DNA of 64,000 bases from Asterias amurensis. Its lineage: Eukaryota > Echinodermata > Asteroidea > Forcipulatida > Asteriidae. The stretch is taken from contig NC_092663.1 of NCBI RefSeq assembly GCF_032118995.1, positions 186,001 to 250,000 of the forward strand, given 5' to 3'. Below, in pieces: positions 1 through 11,700 of the stretch. The position numbers and the translations under genes were made by a program. Positions within the stretch are counted from its first letter, which is position 1, and each line of letters opens with the position of its first letter. Under the pieces are notes generated by a model. The model was given only the letters and a program-made list of their open reading frames with translations. It made no database searches and had not been told where the DNA came from.

Positions 1-1800
1 TTCTTCCTCCATGCTACGACCAAGTTACTTAAAACGTACGTGACCGCGACTCCGCCTCCGCGGAGGCACAGATAGAGCTCCGAGTGTACCTGTATTCTAT
101 AGTTACTCCCAATTTTCCTGTTATCCTACTGAAAACACATGACACCAGGATATTAATAATAATGCACTAGTGATTAGTAGTACTATAGTACCAAAAATCA
201 ATCATTTTATAAATGTTTGTTTGAGCATAACCAACGACAGGAAACTTTATTCTCAGCATGATTAAGCCTGATGAAAATACAGACCGTGAGTAAACTGCAT
301 AGCTTCTGTCACCGGTGCAGCTTGCACAATCTCGCGGTAAACGGGAATCAAAGTTGGGGACCGACAACATATGACTATAATTATGAGGGTCGATAACGTA
401 TGACGCTACGATAGAGTTTAGAGGCGTAGACCAAACCAAAGAGAACGCATTTAAAAGTAGCCTCTCTCGGGCGGACGGCGGAATGAATAGCTTGACTTGT
501 GTGCTTTAGTTACTTCATAAATAATACTTTACACAGATATTAACAGTAAAAATTGTCAACTTACTCATTTTGTACTTCCCGCGATGTTCACCATCTTGGA
601 ATGATCACGGAATGCAATACTAAACAAAACTAGTCTACAGAGGGCGCTAGCCAGAAATTAACAGGGCCCTATTAATTCTGGAACTAATAGCTATTTTGGG
701 GGGTTTATCAGAATAAGATGTACAGCTTGTGAGTGGTATCCAGCTTATTTCTGCTAAGCAACAATTCTATGAAATAATGGGCCCTGGATACCAAGCCACC
801 TAGGTCCCAGGGAGGGGAGGGGGAGGGGAGGGGAGGGGAGGGTGAGGGGAGGGGAGGGGGAGGGGGAGGGGGGAGGGGAGGGGGAGGGGAGGGGAGGAGC
901 AAACTCGGAAAAATGTTCAGGTCCTTGGGAGAATAGAGATCCTTTTTGACCATTAATATTGCCTTGCCAGGAAAAGCCCTGGATTAATAATGTTATAGTA
1001 TTTATAATGTTAACAAGTTGACAATTTTGGTAACGCTTCTCAGGTTGTGTATTATTCAGCTTCCTGTGTGGTAGAAAGTTTTTGTTATTGCGGTAGATGC
1101 ATGGTTCTACGAAGATATTAGTAGTTTTCAGCCAAACATAGTTTTCGGCAAGAGTCGGCCCATACCAAGGGGATCACAACCGTCCTCAAAGCCGACGCAA
1201 AGGCAGATGAGGCCAAATAATATCATTACCCTCGCAGAACCATCCGTCATCTAAACTGACAACCCCATTAAGATTCGCTACAGAGTTTTGGCGACATAAA
1301 TCTCAAAAGTATAAGAAGCATAACGCGTTAACACTTCTCAGACTGTGACGTCTCCCTCCTGACTTCTAGAGACAATTGCTATGTCAAATGCTTTGGGGCA
1401 AGCTAATGTGATATATTAACCGACTCTTAGTCGTTTACCGTTTAGAAGCAGCTAGTGGGCAACTTGACCAGAAGAGACGTTGTTGTGCTGTTTGGGCTTT
1501 GTTGGGTCGCCAGACAGCCTCTTGATGGTGGACCAGGCTTTCTTGCTGTTATGGGTCATGTTGACATTACTGATGAGATCTTCTCATGATTTACGGCGAG
1601 AGCTTATCGCGGGAGCTTATCGCGAGGTGTTATTTTACAGTAATGCATTTAATACTCAATGTAAAAATATACCTTGCACATACACAAAGACATCATACGG
1701 ATCAATTCAGTCATTTATTTCCTTTGCTTCAAGAGATATAAGTACAGTTTTTTTCAAACTTATTTTTCAACCAAAGAACTTAACTTTGGCTTTCTAGTTC
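1..1800. other. Left intergenic stretch, no gene recognised
   Basis: Apart from the purine tract at 811-898 nothing codes convincingly here. Around 1090-1260 there is a loose inverted repeat whose ends (tgcatggttctac and gcagaaccatccg) resemble the element at 42793-42993. A CTCF-like string cagagggcgctag lies at about 638-650. ORFs are short and unlike known proteins. Confidence 0.5.
811..898 (+). repeat. Homopurine G-rich minisatellite
   Basis: About 88 bases made almost only of GGGGA and GGGGGA units on the plus strand, with one T. There are many runs of four or more G, so G-quadruplex or triplex formation is plausible. The opposite strand gives a spurious polyproline reading frame. Not linked to any gene in the window. 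Confidence 0.9.
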
Positions 1801-2295
1801 TAAAGACAGCAACAAAAGTAACTAAGCTGTTGTAAAAGCACCTATAGTTTTAAATTTGTAACTCGTAATCTAAAAATGAAAATACCAGGATACAGCAAAT
1901 TTTATTACAGGGAGTTTGACACCTTGTGTGTTACAATCGGTCAAAGTATTGTTGTCGCGGATAGTGCTTACAGGTGAAAAGTGCCGATTTCCAATGTTGC
2001 AGTAACTCCTATTGACATGATTGATCTTTCCTCTGATTCAGCGTGAGGCTAATAGCAGGAATTTTGAAAAGCTGTTCTTGTCAATAGGAGTTACTGCAAC
2101 AATGGAAATGGGCACTTTTCACCTGTAAGCACTTACCCGCGACAACAATACTCGACTGATTGTAACATACAAGGTGTCAAAATCACCGTAATTAAATTGT
2201 TCGTCTCCTGGTATTTTCATTTTTAGAATAGGAGTAACAACATTTAAAATATAGGTGCTTTTACAACAGCCGAGTTACTTTTTTTGCTGTCTTTA
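1801..2295. mobile_element. Foldback (long inverted repeat) element
   Basis: The outer ends taaagacagcaac and gctgtcttta are inverted copies, followed by inverted aagcacctat and ataggtgctttt. The two arms, roughly 190 bases each, mirror each other with scattered mismatches through tgacaccttg/caaggtgtca and agtaactcctattgac/gtcaataggagttact near 2060. No coding capacity; a non-autonomous DNA transposon by structure. No clear target-site duplication was seen. Confidence 0.8.
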
Positions 2296-3295
2296 TTACA
2301 ACTACCATACTTTCAAACTAATTGGACAAAATAGGACTTTTGTCTTTTATGGCATTTAAAAATTTAACTTGAAATTAAAATGCTTTGTAGCACAATAAAA
2401 TTCTTGCTATAATTGTTACAAAGAAAGGATTTATTAAAACAGCAATGTCACAATACCAACCATTGATGCACATGTTTATCAATGTATAAACAAAGCAACT
2501 GAAATGTTATTTTTTTATTAACAAAATCACTTAACACACACACACTCAAAGCCTTTTATAATGATCCTTATATGTCAAATCATTCATGGTTCATTCTTGA
2601 AATGAAATTCATTGCCTTCTTTTGTGAATCTGTCCAGAAAGATGAAGAATTTCCTTCATTTAACATGTTTAACAACTATTTATAGGACTTTAGACTACTT
2701 GTAATGTCACAGTCAATTGGGTCATTCACACTATATAATATACAAAGTCATTCCAGCCCATCAGCATTGTAAAGGCTGAGTCACATTGCAGCGATAACGA
2801 AAAACGAAAACGATCACGACCTAAAGAGTTGAATTGCTCCACGTACTCATACAACCAATAGAATGCCTTCTCTTTGCGCCGTGATCGTTATCGATTTCCT
2901 TAATGCTGTAGTTGACTCCGCCTTCACTCTGGGTTAACTTTGTTGGGTAGATGTAGATGGATAGGTTTTACCAACATAACAATTCAACACATTACATTTT
3001 TAAAAGACTGTGTTTAAAGTACACCTACATGTACCTTTCACGTTTCAATTCACTAAATCATCAGTCATATCTTTCATATCAGTCATATCTTTTCAACCAA
3101 TTTGTAAATGAACGTTTGATTCTCTTCTTAACTTTTGCCAAATTCGCAAGATATACAACAACTATCTTGAGAATTCCAAATACTGAAATAAACATTCAGA
3201 AGATAGATACAATTGACGCGTCAAATTAAAAGAGAGTTCTCAACAAAATCTGACTATTAAAGCCAGTTCAAACTCTGAATCCAGTTAAACCAACA
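2296..3295. other. Intergenic, nothing recognised
   Basis: AT-rich sequence without a supported gene. A short inverted motif (gataacgaaaaacgaaaacgat near 2790 against atcgttatcgatttcc near 2885) could mark a small degraded element. Confidence 0.4.
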
Positions 3296-3536
3296 GGGCC
3301 CAATTTCATAGAGCTGCTAAGCACGAAAATTTGCTTAGCATGACATTTCTTCCTTGATAAAAACAGGTTTACCAACCAAATTTCCATGTGATTTTCAGGA
3401 TAAGCAAACAAAAGCTGAATACCAGTAACAAGCACTGTGTAACAAATGGAAATTTAGCTGGTAATCCTGTTTTTATCTGGGAAGAAATTTCAAGCTTAGC
3501 AAAATGTTGTCTTAGCAGCTCTATGAAATTGGGCCC
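3296..3536. mobile_element. MITE with GGGCCCAATTTCATAG ends
   Basis: Starts gggcccaatttcatagagct and ends agctctatgaaattgggccc, a 20-bp perfect terminal inverted repeat. The arms stay complementary inward (gctaagc/gcttag; aaaacaggtttacc/ggtaatcctgttttt). About 240 bases, non-coding. It is a sister family of the gggcccaatttcatggctctgc elements at 4203, 18732 and 28308. Confidence 0.88.
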
Positions 3537-4202
3537 AGGGGTTGATGATGCCCTGATTGCTCTTCTTACATTTAAGGGTTGTTCCATTTCATGTCTGTTT
3601 GGTCTTATCATACATTCATATCTTTACAAGTAAACTTAGCAATTGGTGTTGTTCCTGTGAACGATCTCTCGTATGACAATCATACTAAGTTGCCCTTTAA
3701 TGTAAGGGACATTTTCCATTGTTCTCACATAACAACAATGTTTATCAGTCCAACTTCCTACTCCTTTTTTTTCTCAGATATAAAAACAATTCAAACTGCA
3801 TTGTACACATCACTCAAAATTTCTTCTAAAAAATAAAAACAAATAAAACCAAATTTTGTACAGTTGGTCCAGTGCAATAATAATAATAAGAAAATGGATC
3901 AATAATTGATTTCTTTGGTATTAAAGTTTTGTCTGTTTGTGGTGGAAAGGCTTTGCCCAGAGCATGCATAAATTAAAGAACACATGTTGCCTTACATTTC
4001 ATTATGTACATTATAGAAAGGTTTGCAGTAACACCATGTAATGACTATCTCTAATGAGTTGGGGTGGTTCTGAAAAGAACTGTTGGTTTTTAACTGGACG
4101 TTTCGATCAGTATGCTCTGATCGTCTTCAGGAGAAAAGCAATTATGCACACTGTTGTATAACTTGTATGTTGAGTGATGTAGCACAATGATAGAAAGTAT
4201 CT

Positions 4203-4461
4203 GGCCCCTATTTCATGGCTCTGCTTACCGCAAAAATATGCGCTGATGACAATCACGATTCCCCGCTTACATGCTAGCGCAAACTTCTGCGCTAGACCTG
4301 TAAGTGTAGAATGCCTACATGTATGTAACGTGGAGTATGCATGCGCAGAAGCCAAAATTCGCCACTAACTTGTGAAATACGCTTGCTGTAAGCACAGAAT
4401 TCCTTGCTTCTTTAAGTGTTGATTCTGTGCATACGTAAAGCAGAGCCATGAAATTGGGCCC
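4203..4461. mobile_element. MITE, GGGCCCAATTTCATGGCTCTGC family
   Basis: Bounded by a degenerate left end (gcccctatttcatggctctg) and a right end agagccatgaaattgggccc. The interior is partly self-complementary and repeats words seen in the other copies (acttgtgaaatacgcttg, cacagaattcc). Non-coding and non-autonomous; other copies lie at 18732-18946 and 28308-28711, with a lone end at 54001. Confidence 0.85.
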
Positions 4462-4802
4462 TGTTCTATACTTTATTTCTAATCAGTTGGTTGTGTCAAA
4501 AACAAATCAAGATAATGCAACAGTACAGATTATTAAGCGCCATTCAGAAAAGCAGCCTAAAATAAATCATGGACACTGAAATACAAGGGTTTCTCAATTA
4601 CAGTTAACTTGGAACTAGATTATATAGTTGAATAAAAAAAAGCACAAAATGATATATACATTGAATACAATGATGGTTGTGTTTTGGGGGAAAATTCATT
4701 CAAACCATCTATACTATCAAATAAAAATAACAAACATCTTTTAATACAGCAGTACCAAACATCAAGTTAGATTGGGGACACTGTGCCTTACTGTAGGTCG
4801 AG

Positions 4803-5699
4803 TAACCCATGATGGGTCAAAGTTCATTGTACAAGCTGAGAGGGATAACCCATGATGGGTTAAGTTCATTGTACAAGCTGAGAGGGATAACCCATGATAG
4901 GTTAAGTTCATTGTACAAGCTGAGAGGGATAACCCATGATGGGTTAAGTTCATTGTACAAGCTGAGAGGGATAACCCATGATGGGTTAAGTTCATTGTAC
5001 AAGCTGAGAGGGATAACCCATGATGGGTTAAGTTCATTGTACAAGCTGAGAGGGATAACCCATGATAGGTTAAGTTCATTGTACAAGCTGAGAGGGATAA
5101 CCCATGATGGGTTAAGTTCATTGTACAAGCTGAGAGGGATAACCCATGATGGGTTAAGTTCATTGTACAAGCTGAGAGGGATAACCCATGATAGGTTAAG
5201 TTCATTGTACAAGCTGAGAGGGATAACCCATGATGGGTTAAGTTCATTGTACAAGCTGAGAGGGATAACCCATGATGGGTTAAGTTCATTGTACAAGCTG
5301 AGAGGGATAACCCATGATGGGTTAAGTTCATTGTACAAGCTGAGAGGGATAACCCGTGATGGGTTAAGTTCATTGTACAAGCTGAGAGGGATAACCCATG
5401 ATAGGTTAAGTTCATTGTACAAGCTGAGAGGGATAACCCATGATAGGTTAAGTTCATTGTACAAGCTGAGAGGGATAACCCATGATGGGTTAAGTTCATT
5501 GTACAAGCTGAAGCTGACAGGGGTATCCCATGATGCATCAAGTTCACTGTACAAGCTCATGTAACCATCAGGGGTAACCCATGATAGGTCAAAGTTCACT
5601 GTACCAGATGGGTCAAGAAGCAGACAGGGGTAACCAATTGGTCAAAGTTCACTGTGCAAGCTGATGAAACCATCATGAGTAACCGATGATGGGTTATTT
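4803..5699. repeat. 42-bp minisatellite
   Basis: About 17 nearly identical 42-bp units (core aacccatgatgggtt, then aagttcattgtacaagct) run from 4803 to about 5514, followed by several diverged units to 5699. Because 42 is a multiple of three and the unit lacks stops in several frames, both strands show reading frames of about 260 residues with a 14-residue period; these reflect the repeat, not a gene. Units differ mainly at one base (gatgggtt or gataggtt). The diverged right flank looks like the older part of the array. Confidence 0.95.
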
Positions 5700-6650
5700 T
5701 CAATGATACCATAAGGAGTATTATGTAGTCAACTCAATTTCATGCACAAACAATGGAGGCTTCAACAACATTTGAAGTAGCTTGTGTCCTAAACCACCCA
5801 ATAACACTGTCCAAACAAAAATCACAAACACACAAAGCCCCTAAAAATGTCTAGCACTAATAAGTATTACAAGTACACATAGACAAGCAGAAATCTGTAC
5901 ACACAGTCCTATTGGATTGTGTTATAAGGTGTAGACTATCTCACAATAATTCTCTCATCATAAAATGCCTTGCTCAATGTACATGTACACATTGTACAAT
6001 GAAGTCTGTTCTTGTTCTTGTGCTACCAACATGACCAATGAGAAACACTAAGAAAAGGCAGACTTACATGTAACTGCAGGAATTGACTGATCTTGAATGT
6101 ACACATTATTACCAAATACGTGATCGCATGTCTATTGCAACCAAGAATCTTTTTGCTTTGCCTTTTATCAACAAGAAACCCAGGCCACTTTACTTGAATA
6201 GCATGAATTCAAACTTGAATCCTACAAATCAGTGGTTTTAGTCCTGAGATGAGAGTTAAGACTTTTGGTCTGACAAATAATTGCCCAACCTGAACAGACA
6301 AACCTTCAGCTCAACTGTGAATGTGTTATCAAAATACACAGCTTCAAATGCCACAAAAGGATGTAACTCAACTTGAGTTGCATCAAATTAAGTGCATTTT
6401 TGGCTGTAAAACTTACACATAAAAAAACACAGAGAGAGAAATGATGAGAGAGAAATGAAATGACCAAGTCATTCCAAGTTATTATTGAGAGGATTCTACA
6501 TGTACCTAGCTAGCACTGTTTGGAGGTATTATCTACCATTGAACCAAAGGCCTCAAATCCAGTCATTTCAGCACTGGCCAGTAACACAACAATCCAGGCG
6601 ACCAAAGGATTTTCCAAACATTATTTTTGAGATTTACTTCAATTTAGGCT
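5700..6650. other. Intergenic, nothing recognised
   Basis: AT-rich sequence without coding signal or clear repeat structure. Confidence 0.4.
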
Positions 6651-7112
6651 TTTTAAAGACACTGGACACTATTGGGAATTGTAAAAGACTACTCTTCTCA
6701 CTCAGTGTATCTCAACATACATGTACACGCTTTAAGACACTGGACACTATTGGTAATTGTCAAAAAGCAGTCTCCTCACTAGGTGTATCTCAACATATGC
6801 ATAAAATAACATACCTGTGAAAATTTGAGCTCAATTGGTTGTTGAAGTTGCGAGATAATAATGAAATAAAAAACACTCCTGTCACACAAAGTTGTGTACT
6901 TTCAGATGCATGATTTTGAAACCTCAAAATCTAATTCTGAGGTCTCAAAATCAAATTTGTGAAAATTACTTCTTTCTCGAAAACTTTGTTACTTCAGAGG
7001 GAGCTGTTTCTCACATTTTATACTATCAACAGCTCCCCATTACTCGTTACCATGTAAGGTTTTATGCTAATAATTATTTTGCGTAACTACCAGTAGTGTC
7101 CACTGCCTTTAA
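6651..7112 (+). mobile_element. MITE, GGACACTATTGG family, with an extra left end
   Basis: A complete element runs from about 6730 (ctttaagacactggacactattgg) to 7112 (ccagtagtgtccactgccttt), with inverted ends of about 20 bases. Immediately before it, 6651-6729 repeats only the left end, as if one copy landed beside or in another. The interior carries ctcaacatatgcataaaataac and gcgagataataatga, also found at 25033, 49116 and, inverted, at 54530. Non-coding. Confidence 0.87.
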
Positions 7113-8730
7113 GCCTATAAACCCTCCTCCTACAGGTTGGGCAAGGATGAATAAAAAAAATGGTAGAAAACATAATTATTTGCTTCAATGAAGTTTGTTA
7201 GCTGCAAGACCAGTGGCCAAGTGGCCCTATTACTGCATTAACATAAACATACATCCAAACGACCTCTACTATTTGATGCATTAGATGACAATTAAGTACA
7301 GATTCTGAAATGCACCCAAATTAAACATTGAGAGTAGCTAACTGGCTGGAAATATATGTCCACCCAAAACTTGTCCTGTACATTGGGATTTCCTGCTCTT
7401 TTCAGGTCGTTATATTTGATGACAGGACAAGGATTTGACAGAGAATTTCACTATATAAAAATGGCTATTATTTTGATTTATTAATATTATTATATTTTTA
7501 TCAATGCCTCATTTTGCATAGTTTTGACCTGCTTGCATGTAGTGTCTTTTTTATGGCCACATCACAAAAATGAACAATTGTGGCAAAACTCTGTACGATT
7601 GTCCAAAGTGGTAATAATAGGTATGACCAGTCAATGTGGTGGGGCCAGTACTATAGCTACATGCATTGCTGCATGTATGTGTTGAACTGGGAAAAGGTCT
7701 CAAATGTTTTTAACCCGCTCAGTTACTTTCTCCGCAGTTCAGTGTTTTGAGAAGTGTTATAACACAGCATTATGAGTAAATGCTCATATGTAATTTGGTT
7801 GATTTCATTTATTTTATTTGTACCACAAAAATAAAAAGATAAAATAAACCCATTTTGATGGATTGTTTTAATCTGAATTGTCTACAAGTAACTTTCGATG
7901 AGCCCTTTTTTGCATAATTTGTTTTCGAAGTCTAAGATGACAATACAATTTTAGAGTTTAGTGATATCAATGTAATTCATCTTGAATGCATTGCAATGTA
8001 TAACTTTTTAACTCACTTGTTTCCAAGATTATACCAGTCAACTAATTATTGTTTGTAAATGCATGTTTTTTGACAATAAGGGATATATACAGAGAAGAAC
8101 ATCTCGTTCTTTCAAAATTAGTCTTTTGCATTGTTTCTGCAGAAACAGAAAAACCTTAATCGGTTTTTTGTGTGTGATTTTGTTAGAGGTCAAGTTCCAT
8201 TTTCTCCAATGGTATTTTACAACAAGGAATAACTGTCAAAACAAAAGTACAGTAACTACAATTGGTTCTACCTTTTGTTAAGTGTTCTTGGTTCTAACTG
8301 TGGTTTATTGGAAACAAAAACTTGAGTTTCCTTAAATGGGAGAGCACTCCAAATACAAGATTTGCTTCAGAAGCAAAACTGCTGCAACTGTTGTGACCAT
8401 AGACCCTTAAAAGATGACATCACTAGTATTACTCCCCTTGATACAGTACCTACATGTGCACGTCAAGCACATTACATTAGGAAAACTGTACAAACATACA
8501 TTGTACATGTAATCCACAATGGCAGACCTCAATGTTCCAATACAAATAATAACATCACTGGGAAGGGTCTATGGTTAGACAATGGATTGTAATGAAAATG
8601 GACTGTTTGTATACAATACATGATATGATGAATACTGCATGTACAATGAATAGATTCATCTGGTGTAGATACCACTCATCAACCATAGCAGCACATTGGT
8701 CTCTACATCAGGCTGAAATGAAACTAATAC
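7113..8730. other. 3' flank of GLCCI1; possible poly(A) signal
   Basis: This stretch lies downstream of the GLCCI1 stop codon on the minus strand, so part of it should be 3' UTR. A candidate AATAAA (tttatt on plus) sits at 8304-8309, about 420 bases after the stop; others lie further on. No other gene is visible. The position of the true cleavage site cannot be read from the sequence. Confidence 0.35.
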
Positions 8731-11700
8731 CTAGTCTCCACATCCAGCCGTTTGAGTTTGTGTAGCAGCAACTGCAGCTTGTGGTGACTTGGTGAATTCT
8801 CCTGGTGGGTAGTTAGGAAGCAGAGGACAGAAGGCTGAACTATCACTGGGTTTTAACTTGAATGATACCTTCTTGTCTGGACAATACTCTTGTGTTCCTT
8901 CAATGAATAGTGGAATTCGACTGAAACAAAATTAAGAATAATAATAATATTTATAATAATGCCTTCCATGTCACACACATCACAAAGCATAATAATAACA
9001 AAGTTTTGAAGGGCACATTTTAACTTGGTGTCAAATCCAAATGACTACAGTTAAAGGAGTACATTGCAATGAAAAAGAGGCAATTGCACACTGTGACTGT
9101 AAAATTCAACTAATAATAACAGACCCTTGGACAACCCGTAACCGGCTCCAAACAATGTGCATCTACCATTACTGTCTTTTTGGGAATCAATTCCTTTGTG
9201 CACATTTTGACTCTGAAATAGATTCCCAAAATGGCAGAGAGGATTGCCGCGTGTAGGTGCGTTGCGCATTGTGCAAGGGGTCTATATTTAACTAGCTTTA
9301 TGATTTGAAATACTCCATTCTAATTGTCAGAAGAATCGCGTGGCCAAGCTAGCATGAATCGCGGGGCCAAGCTAGCATGAATCACGGGGCCAAGCTAGCA
9401 TAAATCGCGGGGCCAAGCTAGCCTGAATTGCGGGACAAAGCTAGCATGAATCGCGGGGCCAAGCTAGCATGAAACGCGGGACCAAGCTAGCATGAATCGC
9501 GGGGCCAAGCTAGCATGAATCCATGAATGAGCCCAATTTGGAGCCCAAGCCGTGGTTTCGAAAAGTGTAATGGTCTGACTTGATGCTAAAACCTAAGCAG
9601 CTTGCTAAGAAGGCAAATAAACTACTGGAAGCTGAATGCTAAAACCTAAGCAGCTTGCTAAGAAGGCAAATAAACTACTGGAAGCTGAATGCTAAAACCT
9701 AAGCAGCTTGCTAAGAAGGCAAAGAAACTACTGGAAGCTGAATGCTAAAACCTAAGCAGCTTGCTAAGAAGGCAAAGAAACTACTGGAAGCTGAATGCTA
9801 AAACCTAAGCAGCTTGCTAAGAAGGCAAAGAAACTACTGGAAGCTGAATGCTAAAACCTAAGCAGCTTGCTAAGAAGGCAAAGAAACTATTGGAAGCTGA
9901 GTGCTAAAACCTAAGTAGCTTGCTAAGAAGGCAAAGAAACTATTGGAAGCTGAGTGCTAAAACCTAAGTAGCCTGCTAAGAAGGCAACGATACTGGAAGC
10001 TGAATGCTAAAACCTAAGCAGCTTGCAAAGGCAAAGAAACTATTGGATGCTGAATGCTAAAATCTAAGCAGCTTGCAAAGAAGGCAAAGAAACTACTGGA
10101 CGCTGAATGCTAAAACCTAAGCAGCTTGCTAAGAAGGCAAAGAAACTACTGGAAGCTGAATGCTAAAACCTAAGCAGCTTGCTAAGAAGGCAAAGAAACT
10201 ACTGGAAGCTGAATGCTAAAACCTAAGCAGCTTGCTAAGAAGGCAAAGAAACTACTGGAAGCTGAATGCTAAAACCTAAGCAGCTTGCAAAGGCAAAGAA
10301 ACTATTGGAAGCTGAATGCTAAAACCTAAGCAGCTTGCTAAGAAGGCAAAGAAACTATTGGAAGCTGAATGCTAAAACCTAAGCAGCTTGCTATAAAAGC
10401 AAAGAAACTACTGGAAGCTGAATGCTAAAACCTTAGCAGCTTGCAAAGAAGGCAAAGAAACTACTGGAAGCTGAATGCTAAAACCTAAGCAGCTTGCAAA
10501 GAAGGCAAAGAAACTATTGGAAGCTGAATGCTAAAACCTAAGCAGCTTGCAAAGAAGGCAAAGAAACTACTGGAAGCTGAATGCTAAAACCTAAGCAGCT
10601 TGCAAAGAAGGCAAAGAAACTACTGGAAGCTGAATGCTAAAACCTAAGCAGCTTGCTAAGAAGGCAAAGAAACTACTGGAAGCTGAGTGCAAAAACCTAA
10701 GCAGCTGGCTAAGAAGGCAAAGAAACTACTGGACGCTGAATGCTAAAACCTAAGCAGCTTGCTAAGAAGGCAAAGAAACTACTGGAAGCTGAATGCTAAA
10801 ACCTAAGCAGCTTGCTAAGAAGGCAAAGAAACTACTGGAAGCTGAATGCTAAAACCTAAGCAGCTTGCTAAGAAGGCAAAGAAACTACTGGAAGTTGAAT
10901 GCTAAAACCTAAGCAGCTTGCTAAGAAGGCAAAGAAACTACTGGAAGCTGAATGCTAAAACCTAAGCAACTTGCTAAGAAGGCAAAGAAACTACTGGAAG
11001 CTGAATGCTAAAACCTAAGCAGCTTGCTAAGAAGGCAAAGAAACTACTGGAAGCTGAGTGCTAAAACCTAAGCAGCTTGCTAAGAAGGCAAAGAAACTAT
11101 TGGAAGCTGAGTGCTAAAACCTAAGTAGCCTGCTAAGAAGGCAACGATACTGGAAGCTGAATGCTAAAACCTTAGCAGCTTGCTAAGAAGGCAAAGAAAC
11201 TATTGGAAGCTGAATGCTAAAACCTAAGCAGCTTGCTAAGAAGGCAAAGAAACTCATCTGATCATCTGAAAAGTTGCATGCTTGAAAGGTATGAGAATAG
11301 TTTGTGCATCTTGCATAACTGACTGTCAAGGTACAATAACACTCCTTAGAACATTGTGGTGATTCAGAACACAAATCAGTTTTTATGTAAACAATAGGCT
11401 TTTTACACTATTGACCTTCGATCCGTGTCGAACCTTATCCGGATAGGGTCCGTGTTGATACGGTAAAATTTCAACACAGATACAAACAGCTTTGCTCTAA
11501 CACTAGCTCTGCAGGAAATCAGCTTTTTGGTTACACGTGTAACTTTCCATACGGATTAAGTGTGACCATTTCACATTACAATGTCTTACACGGATCGAAG
11601 CAGGACGCATCGCGGCGCGAGTAGTTGCGTAGTGTGTGGATGACGCCACGCACACTCAACATGGGTTGAAAACACCCAGAGGTGTTCACACTACAGCTTT

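Noticed and set aside
708-953. Polyproline reading frame on minus
   Set aside because: It is the complement of the homopurine tract at 811-898.
4762-5599. Reading frames of about 250-260 residues on both strands with 14-residue repeats
   Set aside because: They are produced by the 42-bp minisatellite, whose unit length is a multiple of three; open in several frames at once and without splice or start context.
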